Assembly: GCA_934778215.1 (NCBI GenBank)
Contig: CAKVOE010000002.1
Coordinates: forward strand, 310,001-374,000
Length of the DNA stretch: 64,000 nucleotides
Reading direction: 5' to 3'
Source: an uncultured Clostridia bacterium
Lineage (GTDB): Bacteria; Bacillota; Clostridia; Christensenellales; UBA1242
A program made the position numbers and the translations under genes. The stretch's first letter is position 1; each line of letters begins with the position of its first letter. This document shows positions 8,901 to 15,815 of this stretch, in pieces. A model generated the notes under the pieces. That model was not told the origin of the DNA. It saw only the letters and a list, made by a program, of their open reading frames with translations, and ran no database searches.

Positions 8901-9357
8901 CATAGAAAAACTAATAGTTATCTCTTCGGTAGAACCTGAAGATGTTACAAAAAGCGTTGGTGGAACATTGCCGTTACAATTATTTGCTACCTTTTTGGGG
9001 CTTGCCAAAGCGTGCAGTTTGGGCAACTACAAAGCGGTGTCAGACATAATTGCTATATTAAAGAATGTGGCAAACGCAAACGGCTCAAATGCAATTTTAC
9101 AAAAAATAATGCAAGACTTAAAACTGCAAGGGCTAAAAGTTGCAGAGTTTTTAAACGGAGCAATTTTGGTAGAAGACAAAGTGGTTGTAGAACTCGAAAG
9201 TGTGGCAAAATTAAATATGCAAGACTTTGTAGAAAGAGAGTTGTATTGGCCAATCTTTTGCACAAAAGAAAAACTATCTTACCATAAAATATTTGATACT
9301 CTTCTTATAAAAAATTATCAAAAAGAAATTTTAAATATCAAAAACCTTATAAACTAA
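5950..9357 (+). CDS. DUF4011/SF1-helicase-like protein lacking all ATPase motifs
   Basis: About 1135 residues. The ATG at 5950 has AAAAGGA 10 bases upstream; another in-frame ATG lies at 5941. By eye it follows the order of the large DUF4011-type superfamily I helicases. An N-terminal region (GQNELYLGFSVV, then TPLVLIPIKI) matches their APLLLIPVEL block. A helicase core split by a long coiled-coil-like insert comes next, then a C-terminal RecA-like domain (NAQEARKVVSLL; VIFSS; LIVISSVEPEDV). The catalytic signatures are gone: the Walker A place (about 6991-7011) reads LMGAEKQCAITNILADAV with no GKS/GKT; the Walker B DEAS place (about 8181-8207) reads LLDSANF; GDxxQLPP reads ADSEQN; and the TRAR motif reads TSAIEK. 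The frame is intact over 3.4 kb, so this looks like a maintained pseudo-enzyme rather than a decaying gene. Role unknown. Confidence 0.7.
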   Translation: MDNKLFLYLQKKRDELKSTLLEEGIGATICDDETLLRIAEALPEKEEELVSIQGINASFVSRFGTFVLDWIKSYKNDFQEERELSGYNRTVFEKIENKLKDKLLSGSYISKSSSSITLPCLDSVKELIYNGGCIEFTRRLDADFETHYEQFIKLTKLADKKLFEDGQNELYLGFSVVRGSLCGGIINCYTPLVLIPIKIMLTYNEIKVFADKERAVVPNALLNALCGIPQNAVYPLNCAEELADLQDNIKKFFARFGMPFKGTSGFELQDEVVLDCYDRAVADILMELGKIKSFGKINKLTDIVLGVEQNVEDYMPNTKSYFVSVPTYNTQKALLCYEENDVTALNTLMGAEKQCAITNILADAVCKDKSCLVVSKNSAELEQSYSKLNEFNRYAVKLFGGDINASFKRQFLDITKLDAETDIEKNDIFETNDKLKNIENQFAELDSILFGNSELASCIKNAKDCGFVAIDASESLHKLVAEQFGALAEKLKLVEIINFKKRFLDSEYLQKLLDAEELYRKFPWLYNIKKDIGKKGLLEIEEFKLSGATNKKAIKQFLDKFLVKDDYNKFLQENPQILVAGLNKLEQFNLLSIEKELLSVAEKEFVARFYDVQKISGESLENVFIATIQYLFNCSLKRAEEENAQAMDTIKNFDALLQEYNSLLNSKAEQCQKLLQKKLQQLIKEKLVYSKRYNDINKVITDENFTLSEILNNYRLELFGGLKIWFVSLENLSKLPLVANMFENCILLDSANFSVDETIGALFRSKKLIAVADSEQNVKRNENLLTDKNFKLPEPFELSIFENASDYGCKINLCYDSLHKNAVLFDFANYALYDGKCKNAISSSSRGGAITCLNVGGRCQDGKNAQEARKVVSLLKVLFAKNKYHSLVVVAFTNGQKYEIIKQINLLAELDSEFSGALYKHLKRSGENNVEGLVKTAYEMSGVTKEIVIFSSVVSVNKYRQIEGGDVFDFAGSKALFNLVVTSAIEKLIVISSVEPEDVTKSVGGTLPLQLFATFLGLAKACSLGNYKAVSDIIAILKNVANANGSNAILQKIMQDLKLQGLKVAEFLNGAILVEDKVVVELESVAKLNMQDFVERELYWPIFCTKEKLSYHKIFDTLLIKNYQKEILNIKNLIN

Positions 9358-9374
9358 TTTAACTATTTTTTATT

Positions 9375-9438
9375 AAACGCAAAAACACAAAACATACTTA
9401 ACAGGGCTACTTTCAAAGTGTTTTTGTGTTTATTTTTT
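9375..9438 (+). terminator. long-looped terminator of the helicase-like gene
   Basis: AAACGCAAAAACAC (9375-9388) pairs with GTGTTTTTGTGTTT (9418-9431) with one G-T pair, followed by ATTTTTTT. The remaining 320 bases before the hydrogenase promoter (9440-9760) show no gene I can support. Confidence 0.65.
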
Positions 9439-9760
9439 TGCATTATTTTAATTACAAAAAAAGTCCACAAACACCAGAGTTTTGGTTGGTAATATTGCAC
9501 TTTTTTGCACATTTTAAAAATTTGCGATATTCTTTTTAGAACAAAATTTGGGTCAAAATAGGAAGTTTTGGTTTGGTCGATAAAATACTTATCCCGTAAA
9601 AGTGCGTCCAAAACGGGGCGGGTGTAAAACCAAATTTTAAGCCCATTTATGTCAAAAGCATTTTTAAAATTTTGAGTTTTGGTAGCACAAAAAAATATTT
9701 AAAACAGCGTAAATTCGTTTGCAAATTGACAAATAAAATTTTATTATTAGTTTGTTTTAT

Positions 9761-9789
9761 TTGCTAAAATATTTTTGCTTTGGTAAAAT
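9761..9789 (+). promoter_or_regulatory. promoter of the hydrogenase operon
   Basis: TTGCTA (9761-9766), 17 bases, TAAAAT (9784-9789). It is followed by an untranslated stretch and AGGAG at about 9809, then the hndA ATG at 9820. Confidence 0.6.
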
Positions 9790-9819
9790 AATCTTGTTAA
9801 AAAAAATTAGGAGAACAAT

Positions 9820-10302
9820 ATGTGTGAATGTAATAGACTGGGTACAGTCGAGCAAGAAAGTCAATTTGAAAACTTATTAAATTCTAACCGTGCAAATGCG
9901 GGAAATATAATGGAGGTTTTGCAAAAAACACAAAGTATTTTTGGTTTTATTCCCGAAAAAGCGGTGCACAAAATATCTGAAGCACTATGTATGCCCGACA
10001 GCGAAATATATGGTATAATAACCTTTTACAGTCAGTTTTCGCTAACTCCAAAGGCAAAATATAATATTGATGTGTGTTTGGGTACGGCGTGTTTTGTTTT
10101 GGGTTCCAATGACATTTTGCAAAAAATATTAAACAAACTAAATGTGCGAGTAGGAGAAATGACCCCGGACGGCAAGTGGATAGTTACTAGTTGCAGATGT
10201 CTTGGTTGTTGCGGGTTGGCTCCGGCAATAACCATAAATGGAGAAGTCTTTGGAAAGTTAAAAGTTGAAGACGTAGACAAAATTTTGGATAGTTTTGAAT
10301 AG
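9820..10302 (+). CDS. hndA: [FeFe] hydrogenase subunit A (NuoE-like, [2Fe-2S])
   Basis: A 160-residue NuoE/HydC-type subunit. It has an N-terminal helical bundle and a thioredoxin-like [2Fe-2S] domain whose ligands are visible as Cys86, Cys91, Cys127 and Cys131 (CLGTAC; CRCLGCC). In trimeric hydrogenases of this family it relays electrons next to the NADH-binding subunit. It is the first gene of a three-gene operon and ends 10 bases before hndC. The ATG follows AGGAG. Length and cysteine spacing match the family. Confidence 0.93.
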   Translation: MCECNRLGTVEQESQFENLLNSNRANAGNIMEVLQKTQSIFGFIPEKAVHKISEALCMPDSEIYGIITFYSQFSLTPKAKYNIDVCLGTACFVLGSNDILQKILNKLNVRVGEMTPDGKWIVTSCRCLGCCGLAPAITINGEVFGKLKVEDVDKILDSFE

Positions 10303-10312
10303 GGAGTAGGGT

Positions 10313-12175
10313 ATGAATATAAGCGAATTGCAAGCAATTAAAGAAAAATATTTAAAAGAAGTCAATTTTAGACGAAATGGAGATTCTTCGGGCGTAAGTT
10401 ATAGTTATGATATTTTGGTGTGCGGAGGAACGGGTTGCAAAAGTTGTAAAAGTGATGCCATAGTACAAAAACTAAACGAAGTTATCACGGCTAAGGGTTT
10501 ACAAGAAAAAATAGCCGTACATGGTGTAGGGTGTTTTGGTCTTTGCGTTAATGGTCCAATTGTATTAATTTATCCCTATGATGCGCTTTATGAAAGAGTG
10601 CAGGTTCAAGATGTAGAAGAAATTATAGACCAACTAATGCAGGGCAGACTGGTAGAAAGATTGTTGCATCACGAAGACGGCGTTGCCGTTATCAGAAAAA
10701 CCGATATAAAATTTTGCAAAAAACAGCAATATATTGCTCGAAACAATACCGAATATATGAGTTTAGAAAATATATTAGAAGACTATATTGCGCTAGATGG
10801 TTACAGTGCGTTATACAGAGTGGTAACTTCCCTTAGTCCGCAAGAAGTTATAGATATTATAAAAAAGAGCGGTCTTAGAGGTCGTGGCGGAGCAGGCTTT
10901 CCAACTGGTAACAAGTGGGAGTTTGCAAGAAAGGTTGAAGCCCCACACAAATATGTAATTTGCAATGCTGATGAGGGCGACCCGGGTGCCTTTATGGATA
11001 GAAGTATAATAGAGGGTAATCCGCACGCAATAGTAGAAGCAATGGCAATAGCGGGTTATGCAATAGGTGCTAGTCAAGGTTATGTATATTTAAGGGCGGA
11101 ATATCCGCTTGCAGGCGAAAGGTTAACCAATGCCATTCGTCAAGCAGCGGAGCGTGGACTAATTGGAAACAACATATTTGGTTCCAACTTTTCGTTTAAC
11201 TTAGAAATTAAATATGGAGCGGGTGCATTTGTGTGCGGGGAAGAAACTGCACTTATGCACAGCATAGAGGGTAAACGAGGGGAGCCTCGTCTAAAACCAC
11301 CTTATCCTGCAGAAAAGGGGTTATACAACCGTCCAACCGTTATTAACAATGTCGAAACGCTTGCAAATGTTGCTCAAATTATAAACAAGGGCGCAGAATG
11401 GTTTAGTTCCATAGGAACGGAAGACAGCAAAGGCACCAAGGTGTTTGCGCTAACGGGCAAAATAAAAAATTCGGGTCTTATAGAACTTCCTATGGGTACA
11501 ACCATACGAGAAATAATTTATGATATAGGTGGCGGTATTCCAAACGGAAAAAGGTTTAAAGCGGTGCAAATGGGAGGCCCTAGCGGTGGTTGTATTCCTG
11601 CGGAATATTTGGATACTCCAATAGACTACAAAAGTTTAACCGAACTTGGCTCTATGATGGGCAGTGGCGGTATGATTGTGGTAGATGAAGACTCTTGCAT
11701 GGTAGACCTTGCCAAATTCTTTTTGCAATTTACTTGCGATGAGAGTTGTGGTAAATGTACCCCATGTCGAATTGGAAATCGCCGAATTTTAGAAATTTTA
11801 ACAAAAATTACCGATGGCGATGCCACCATGGACGACCTTGCAAAGTTAGAAGAGTTGTGTGATTATGTTAAGTCTAATTCACTTTGCGGGCTAGGACAAA
11901 CTTCTCCAAACCCAGTTATTTCTACACTAAGGTATTTTAAAGATGAATATATTGAGCATATAAAAGAGCATAAGTGTAGGGCGGGAGTGTGCAAAAATAT
12001 GACACGCTACGAAATTACAGATAAGTGCATTGGGTGCAGTGCTTGTGCAAGGCAATGCCCAGTAGGAGCAATTACTGGAGAAATTAAAAAGCGATTTAAT
12101 ATAGACCAAAGCAAGTGCATAAAGTGTGGCAAATGCTTCGAAACTTGCAGGTTTGGTGCCATTGTAAAGGAGTAA
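10313..12175 (+). CDS. hndC: [FeFe] hydrogenase NAD(P)H-binding flavoprotein subunit (NuoF-like)
   Basis: A 620-residue HydB/HndC-type subunit. Domains in order: a thioredoxin-like [2Fe-2S] domain (Cys37 to about Cys78); the FMN/NADH-binding NuoF core with GRGGAGFPTG at 190-199 and NADEGDPGAF near 218; a [4Fe-4S] site CGKCTPCRIG near 478; and a C-terminal two-cluster ferredoxin with eight cysteines after residue 565. The N-terminal domain replaces the separate HndB of four-subunit complexes, so the enzyme here is trimeric. Together with hndA and hndD it probably couples H2 to both NAD(P)H and ferredoxin by flavin-based electron bifurcation; the direction and the bifurcation are inferred from the family. 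It ends four bases before hndD. Confidence 0.93.
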   Translation: MNISELQAIKEKYLKEVNFRRNGDSSGVSYSYDILVCGGTGCKSCKSDAIVQKLNEVITAKGLQEKIAVHGVGCFGLCVNGPIVLIYPYDALYERVQVQDVEEIIDQLMQGRLVERLLHHEDGVAVIRKTDIKFCKKQQYIARNNTEYMSLENILEDYIALDGYSALYRVVTSLSPQEVIDIIKKSGLRGRGGAGFPTGNKWEFARKVEAPHKYVICNADEGDPGAFMDRSIIEGNPHAIVEAMAIAGYAIGASQGYVYLRAEYPLAGERLTNAIRQAAERGLIGNNIFGSNFSFNLEIKYGAGAFVCGEETALMHSIEGKRGEPRLKPPYPAEKGLYNRPTVINNVETLANVAQIINKGAEWFSSIGTEDSKGTKVFALTGKIKNSGLIELPMGTTIREIIYDIGGGIPNGKRFKAVQMGGPSGGCIPAEYLDTPIDYKSLTELGSMMGSGGMIVVDEDSCMVDLAKFFLQFTCDESCGKCTPCRIGNRRILEILTKITDGDATMDDLAKLEELCDYVKSNSLCGLGQTSPNPVISTLRYFKDEYIEHIKEHKCRAGVCKNMTRYEITDKCIGCSACARQCPVGAITGEIKKRFNIDQSKCIKCGKCFETCRFGAIVKE

Positions 12176-12179
12176 GGGT

Positions 12180-13877
12180 ATGGAAAGTTTTTTGATTAAT
12201 ATTAATGGAATTGATTGCACGGCGTCTGAGGGTGACACCATTTTAGATGTCGCCAAAAGAAACGGTATAGATATTCCAACACTTTGCTTTTTAAAGGATT
12301 TAAATGAGCCGGCAAGTTGTAGGGTGTGCGTGGTAGAAGTAGAAGGGCTTCGCAATTTGGTTACGGCGTGTACCACTAAGGTTCGTGCTGGAATGGTAGT
12401 AAAAAGCACAACAAATAGAGTTTTGCGTGCAAGAAGAAACGCTGTTGAGTTACTTTTAAGTAATCATAACAAAAATTGCTTAACTTGTCCTAAAAGTATG
12501 GATTGCTCCTTGCAGACGCTGTCTGCAAAACTTAATTGCAACTCCGAAAAATACGCTGGAGAAGTTAGCAAATTTTTGGTAGATGACACCAACCATGCTA
12601 TTTCTAGAGATGATAGCAAGTGTATTCTTTGTGGCAAGTGTATTGCAGTCTGTGCCAAAAGGCAGGGTTGTTCTGCAATAACAAAAATTAATCGTGGATT
12701 TGATACAAAAATAGGTTCTGCCTTTGATAGACCAATGCAAGACTCAGCATGTATTGGTTGCGGACAGTGTACCTTAGTTTGCCCAACTGGTGCGCTGGTT
12801 ATGAAGAACAATATTAACGATTGCTTAGATATATTAGATGAAAAAGATGTAATTAAGGTAGCGCAAGTTGCCCCTAGCGTAAGAGTTGCCATAGGCGAGG
12901 AGTTTGGTGGCGAAATAGGAGCCTTTGAAGAGGGTAAAATGGTTACGGCACTAAAAGAATGTGGCTTTGATTATGTCTTTGATGTAAATTGCGGAGCCGA
13001 TTATACCGTAATAGAAGAGGGTAACGAATTAATTCAGCGTTTAACCGAAAAGAAGGGGTTGCCACTATTTACCAGTTGTTGTCCTGCATGGTTTAGTTAT
13101 GCCGAAAAGTTTTATCCGGAATTTGTAAATAATTTAAGTACGGCAAAATCTCCAAACGAAATGTTGGGGTCGCTTGTAAAATATTATTTTGAGCAACAAG
13201 GCAAAAAGGTAAAAATAGTATCGGTAATGCCTTGTACCGCAAAAAAGCGAGAGGTTTTAGCCCATGGCGAAATAGATGTAAGTATTACCACCAGAGAACT
13301 AGCAAAACTTATTAAAATGAAAAATATTAATTTTAACACCCTCCCAGAGTCTAAGTTTGACAATCCGTTTGGAGAATACACGGGCGCAGGCTTAATATTT
13401 GGCGTAACAGGTGGCGTTACCGAGGCGGCTTTACGATACGCCGTTTACAAACTAACGGGCAAAAAGCAAGACATTATTCAAGCGGTAAGATATAACGAAG
13501 GCGTAAAAGAAGTTGATGTGTCTATTGGCGAAATGGTAATAAGGCTTGCAATAATTCATGGCACGGCAAATGTTCCAAAGGTGCTAGAAGCCATAAAATC
13601 GGGCGAGAGAATGTATGATTTTGTAGAGGTTATGGCGTGCCCGGGCGGTTGTGTAAATGGTGGCGGACAGCCACTGGTAGACTACAACAATACATCGGTA
13701 GAAGAAGTTATAAAAAAGCGTTCGGCAAGCATTTATAAAGCCGATGGTGATTGCAAGTTTAAAGAGAGTTCAGAAAATGAAAGCGTAAAGAAAATTTACG
13801 AAGAATTATTACACGGCGACCACGAGTTAATTCATAAGTTGTTGCATTACATTCATGACGGCAAAAGAGTATACTAA
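12180..13877 (+). CDS. hndD: [FeFe] hydrogenase catalytic subunit
   Basis: A 565-residue group A [FeFe] hydrogenase. Order of domains: N-terminal [2Fe-2S] ferredoxin (CxxxxCRVC near residues 35-50); a His-ligated [4Fe-4S] domain (HNKNCLTC, about 95-110); a two-cluster ferredoxin (CILCGKC and CIGCGQC); then the H-cluster domain with the three signatures TSCCPAW near 298, MPCTAKKRE near 350 and EVMACPGGCVNGGGQP near 483. All H-cluster cysteines are present. It forms and oxidises H2 in the cytoplasm with hndA and hndC. Maturases (HydE, F, G) are not in this window. The operon ends at the hairpin at 13886. Confidence 0.95.
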   Translation: MESFLININGIDCTASEGDTILDVAKRNGIDIPTLCFLKDLNEPASCRVCVVEVEGLRNLVTACTTKVRAGMVVKSTTNRVLRARRNAVELLLSNHNKNCLTCPKSMDCSLQTLSAKLNCNSEKYAGEVSKFLVDDTNHAISRDDSKCILCGKCIAVCAKRQGCSAITKINRGFDTKIGSAFDRPMQDSACIGCGQCTLVCPTGALVMKNNINDCLDILDEKDVIKVAQVAPSVRVAIGEEFGGEIGAFEEGKMVTALKECGFDYVFDVNCGADYTVIEEGNELIQRLTEKKGLPLFTSCCPAWFSYAEKFYPEFVNNLSTAKSPNEMLGSLVKYYFEQQGKKVKIVSVMPCTAKKREVLAHGEIDVSITTRELAKLIKMKNINFNTLPESKFDNPFGEYTGAGLIFGVTGGVTEAALRYAVYKLTGKKQDIIQAVRYNEGVKEVDVSIGEMVIRLAIIHGTANVPKVLEAIKSGERMYDFVEVMACPGGCVNGGGQPLVDYNNTSVEEVIKKRSASIYKADGDCKFKESSENESVKKIYEELLHGDHELIHKLLHYIHDGKRVY

Positions 13878-13885
13878 TATTTTTA

Positions 13886-13919
13886 GGTTAAACTTATATT
13901 TTTAGGTTTAACCTTTTTT
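13886..13919 (+). terminator. terminator of the hydrogenase operon
   Basis: GGTTAAAC (13886-13893) pairs with GTTTAACC (13906-13913), followed by TTTTTT. Confidence 0.85.
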
Positions 13920-14026
13920 ATATAATTGAAGATAGTTATATAGCGAACAAATTTTTGCAAAAAGTTACAAATTTTGCATACATTAAAATTTTACACCCAT
14001 ACTAATAATAAATTGTGGAGTGTAAA

Positions 14027-14683
14027 ATGAAAGCAACCCTCGAAGAAAAATTTAATATTATAGCACTTTTGCTTAGTAACTCTATTTTGTTTGTTTTGGA
14101 GTGGATAGCGTGTTTTTTGATGTTTGTTGAAAACAAATGGAAGTGCTTTATGTTTTATACCGATATAGCAAATGCGTTTGCCTTGGTGGTTTCGGGTATT
14201 ACAATTGTTAGTGCAATTGTGGCGTTAGCCAAAAATAAGCCACATATACCAAAGTGGGTTCAGGCAATTAAGTTTGTTTCAACTACAATGCTACTTATTA
14301 CTTTTACAATAGTTGTTGCCTTTTTGGCGCCTTGTTTTGGATTCAACGGATATTTAGTATTTTTATTTGGCGGGACTATGCTTTTTACCCATACAATATG
14401 CCCGCTATATGCACTAATAGGAAGCGTATTTTTAGAAAGGGGAAGTTATTATCACTTCAAAATTACCTCTTTTGTAATTTTGCCAACATTGTTGTATGGC
14501 ATAATAATGTTGGTTTTAAATATTTTTAAAGTTGTTGTAGGACCATACCCCTTTTTTATGGTGTATAATTTTAATTGGTTTATAACCACCATTTGGTGTG
14601 TGGGTGTTATAATTTGGAGTTACTTAATGTCAGTTTTGCTGTGGGTGTGTCAAACGCACAAAAAAAGAGTTGTGACAAATTGA
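14027..14683 (+). CDS. polytopic membrane protein, about six helices
   Basis: A 218-residue integral membrane protein with roughly six hydrophobic segments and short charged loops. The ATG at 14027 has GGAG six bases upstream and is preferred over the in-frame GTG at 14015, which lies inside that site. A FYTDIANAF segment after the first loop resembles a conserved motif of an uncharacterised Clostridial membrane family, but I cannot name the family with confidence. It ends with a basic tail (QTHKKRVVTN), which suggests a cytosolic C-terminus. Single-gene unit. Confidence 0.7.
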   Translation: MKATLEEKFNIIALLLSNSILFVLEWIACFLMFVENKWKCFMFYTDIANAFALVVSGITIVSAIVALAKNKPHIPKWVQAIKFVSTTMLLITFTIVVAFLAPCFGFNGYLVFLFGGTMLFTHTICPLYALIGSVFLERGSYYHFKITSFVILPTLLYGIIMLVLNIFKVVVGPYPFFMVYNFNWFITTIWCVGVIIWSYLMSVLLWVCQTHKKRVVTN

Positions 14684-14773
14684 AGAGAACCCTAGTTTTG
14701 CATCGCAAAATAAATAGACACTTCAAAATTAATTTTTTCTTGTTTGGTTGCGTTAAAAAACAAGTTTGGGCAT

Positions 14774-14793
14774 AGTTGTTTAACAACTTTTTG
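14774..14793 (+). terminator. weak hairpin with T tract
   Basis: AGTTG (14774-14778) pairs with CAACT (14784-14788) around a five-base loop, followed by TTTTGTG. It lies between the membrane protein gene and the DUF11 gene. The short stem makes it a weak call. Confidence 0.4.
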
Positions 14794-14859
14794 TGCAATT
14801 GAATAATATTGTAGTGGTAGTCTTTTTGATTATCTAAATTTGTATTAAGGAGATAAAAT

Positions 14860-15714
14860 ATGCCTACGCAAATAAATAATACCGCTACTGCAACTTATAG
14901 ATATGGAGAAAGCGGAAGTGCGTCTGCAACCAGTAATGTTGCGTCTACATCGCTCTTGTCGCAATTTCAGTTAGAATCTACAAAAACGGCGTTGGTTCAA
15001 AATTATAGGCCGGGCGATAACATTCCTTACGTTGTGCAATTAAAAAACACGGGAACATCGCCACTTTATGCTGTTGCCATGAACGATAATTTGGCAAATG
15101 GAGAGTTGACCTATGTGGCAAACAGTGCGAATCTGTTAAGAAACGGAACGCTTACGCCACTAACCCCACAGTCTACAAATCCGCTACAAGTAGAAGCGGT
15201 AGATGAGTTGGCTCCGGGAGAAGAGGTTTCGCTTCTTTATACCGCAAGGGTAAATCCTAATGTTTCATCTAGTACCGAAAGCATAACCAATTTGGCAACT
15301 TTTAGTGCAAGTGTCAGTAGGGGTGGGGCACAAATTCCCGAAACCCCAACAAGCGAAGCGGAAATTACACCCGAAGACTACGCTTCGGTAGAAATGACCA
15401 AAACGGTTAGTTCTGAGCAGGTTACGGCAGGGGTTCCATTTGATTATGTAATTCAACTAGAAAACTCTGGCAATGCAGACGCAACGGGCGTTGTTATTAC
15501 CGATGTTTTGCCAGATAACTTCACAATTAATTCTATAACCGCCCTAAGCGGAACAACTTCAACCACCTTTGAGCAAAGCGATTACACGGTGGAAAGTGCT
15601 ACAAATACGCTCACGCTACCAAGTGCTTCTTCTAGCAAAACTATATCGGTACCAGCAAGAGGTTCAGGGTCGGTAAATACCACCACAATAACTATAAACG
15701 GACAAATTGAATAA
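14860..15714 (+). CDS. DUF11 (conserved repeat domain) protein
   Basis: A 284-residue protein built from two DUF11-type beta-sandwich repeats, at about residues 38-150 and 175-275. Each shows the hallmark pattern: a Gly/Pro turn (PGDNIPYVVQLKNTGTS; AGVPFDYVIQLENSGNAD), then DVLPDNF-like and LAPGEE-like turns. DUF11 domains are normally parts of extracellular stalks, yet this protein has no signal peptide, membrane helix or sorting motif. The first 35 residues are Ser/Thr/Ala-rich. Proteins of this layout occur in spore-forming Bacillota, but I cannot assign a role. The ATG follows AAGGAGA. A strong terminator is not obvious downstream. Confidence 0.8.
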   Translation: MPTQINNTATATYRYGESGSASATSNVASTSLLSQFQLESTKTALVQNYRPGDNIPYVVQLKNTGTSPLYAVAMNDNLANGELTYVANSANLLRNGTLTPLTPQSTNPLQVEAVDELAPGEEVSLLYTARVNPNVSSSTESITNLATFSASVSRGGAQIPETPTSEAEITPEDYASVEMTKTVSSEQVTAGVPFDYVIQLENSGNADATGVVITDVLPDNFTINSITALSGTTSTTFEQSDYTVESATNTLTLPSASSSKTISVPARGSGSVNTTTITINGQIE

Positions 15715-15757
15715 TTTTATTATAAACAAAAATTTATCAAAAAACCCACAATTAGTT

Positions 15758-15785
15758 TTGGAAAAGACACATTTTGTGATAAAAT
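15758..15785 (+). promoter_or_regulatory. extended -10 promoter of the flavoprotein gene
   Basis: TTGGAA (15758-15763), 16 bases, TGA-TAAAAT with the -10 hexamer at 15780-15785. It lies 30 bases before the ATG at 15816. Confidence 0.55.
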
Positions 15786-15815
15786 GACAATGATTAAATT
15801 TTAAGGAATACACTT

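Noticed and set aside
9363..9611. Minus-strand open frame of 82 codons after the helicase-like gene
   Set aside because: It contains the terminator hairpin at 9375-9431 and has no ribosome binding site; it is A+T-rich intergenic sequence.
9794..9808. Possible Rex operator before the hydrogenase operon
   Set aside because: Only one half-site, TTGTTAA, is present; the second half AATTAG does not match TTAACAA.
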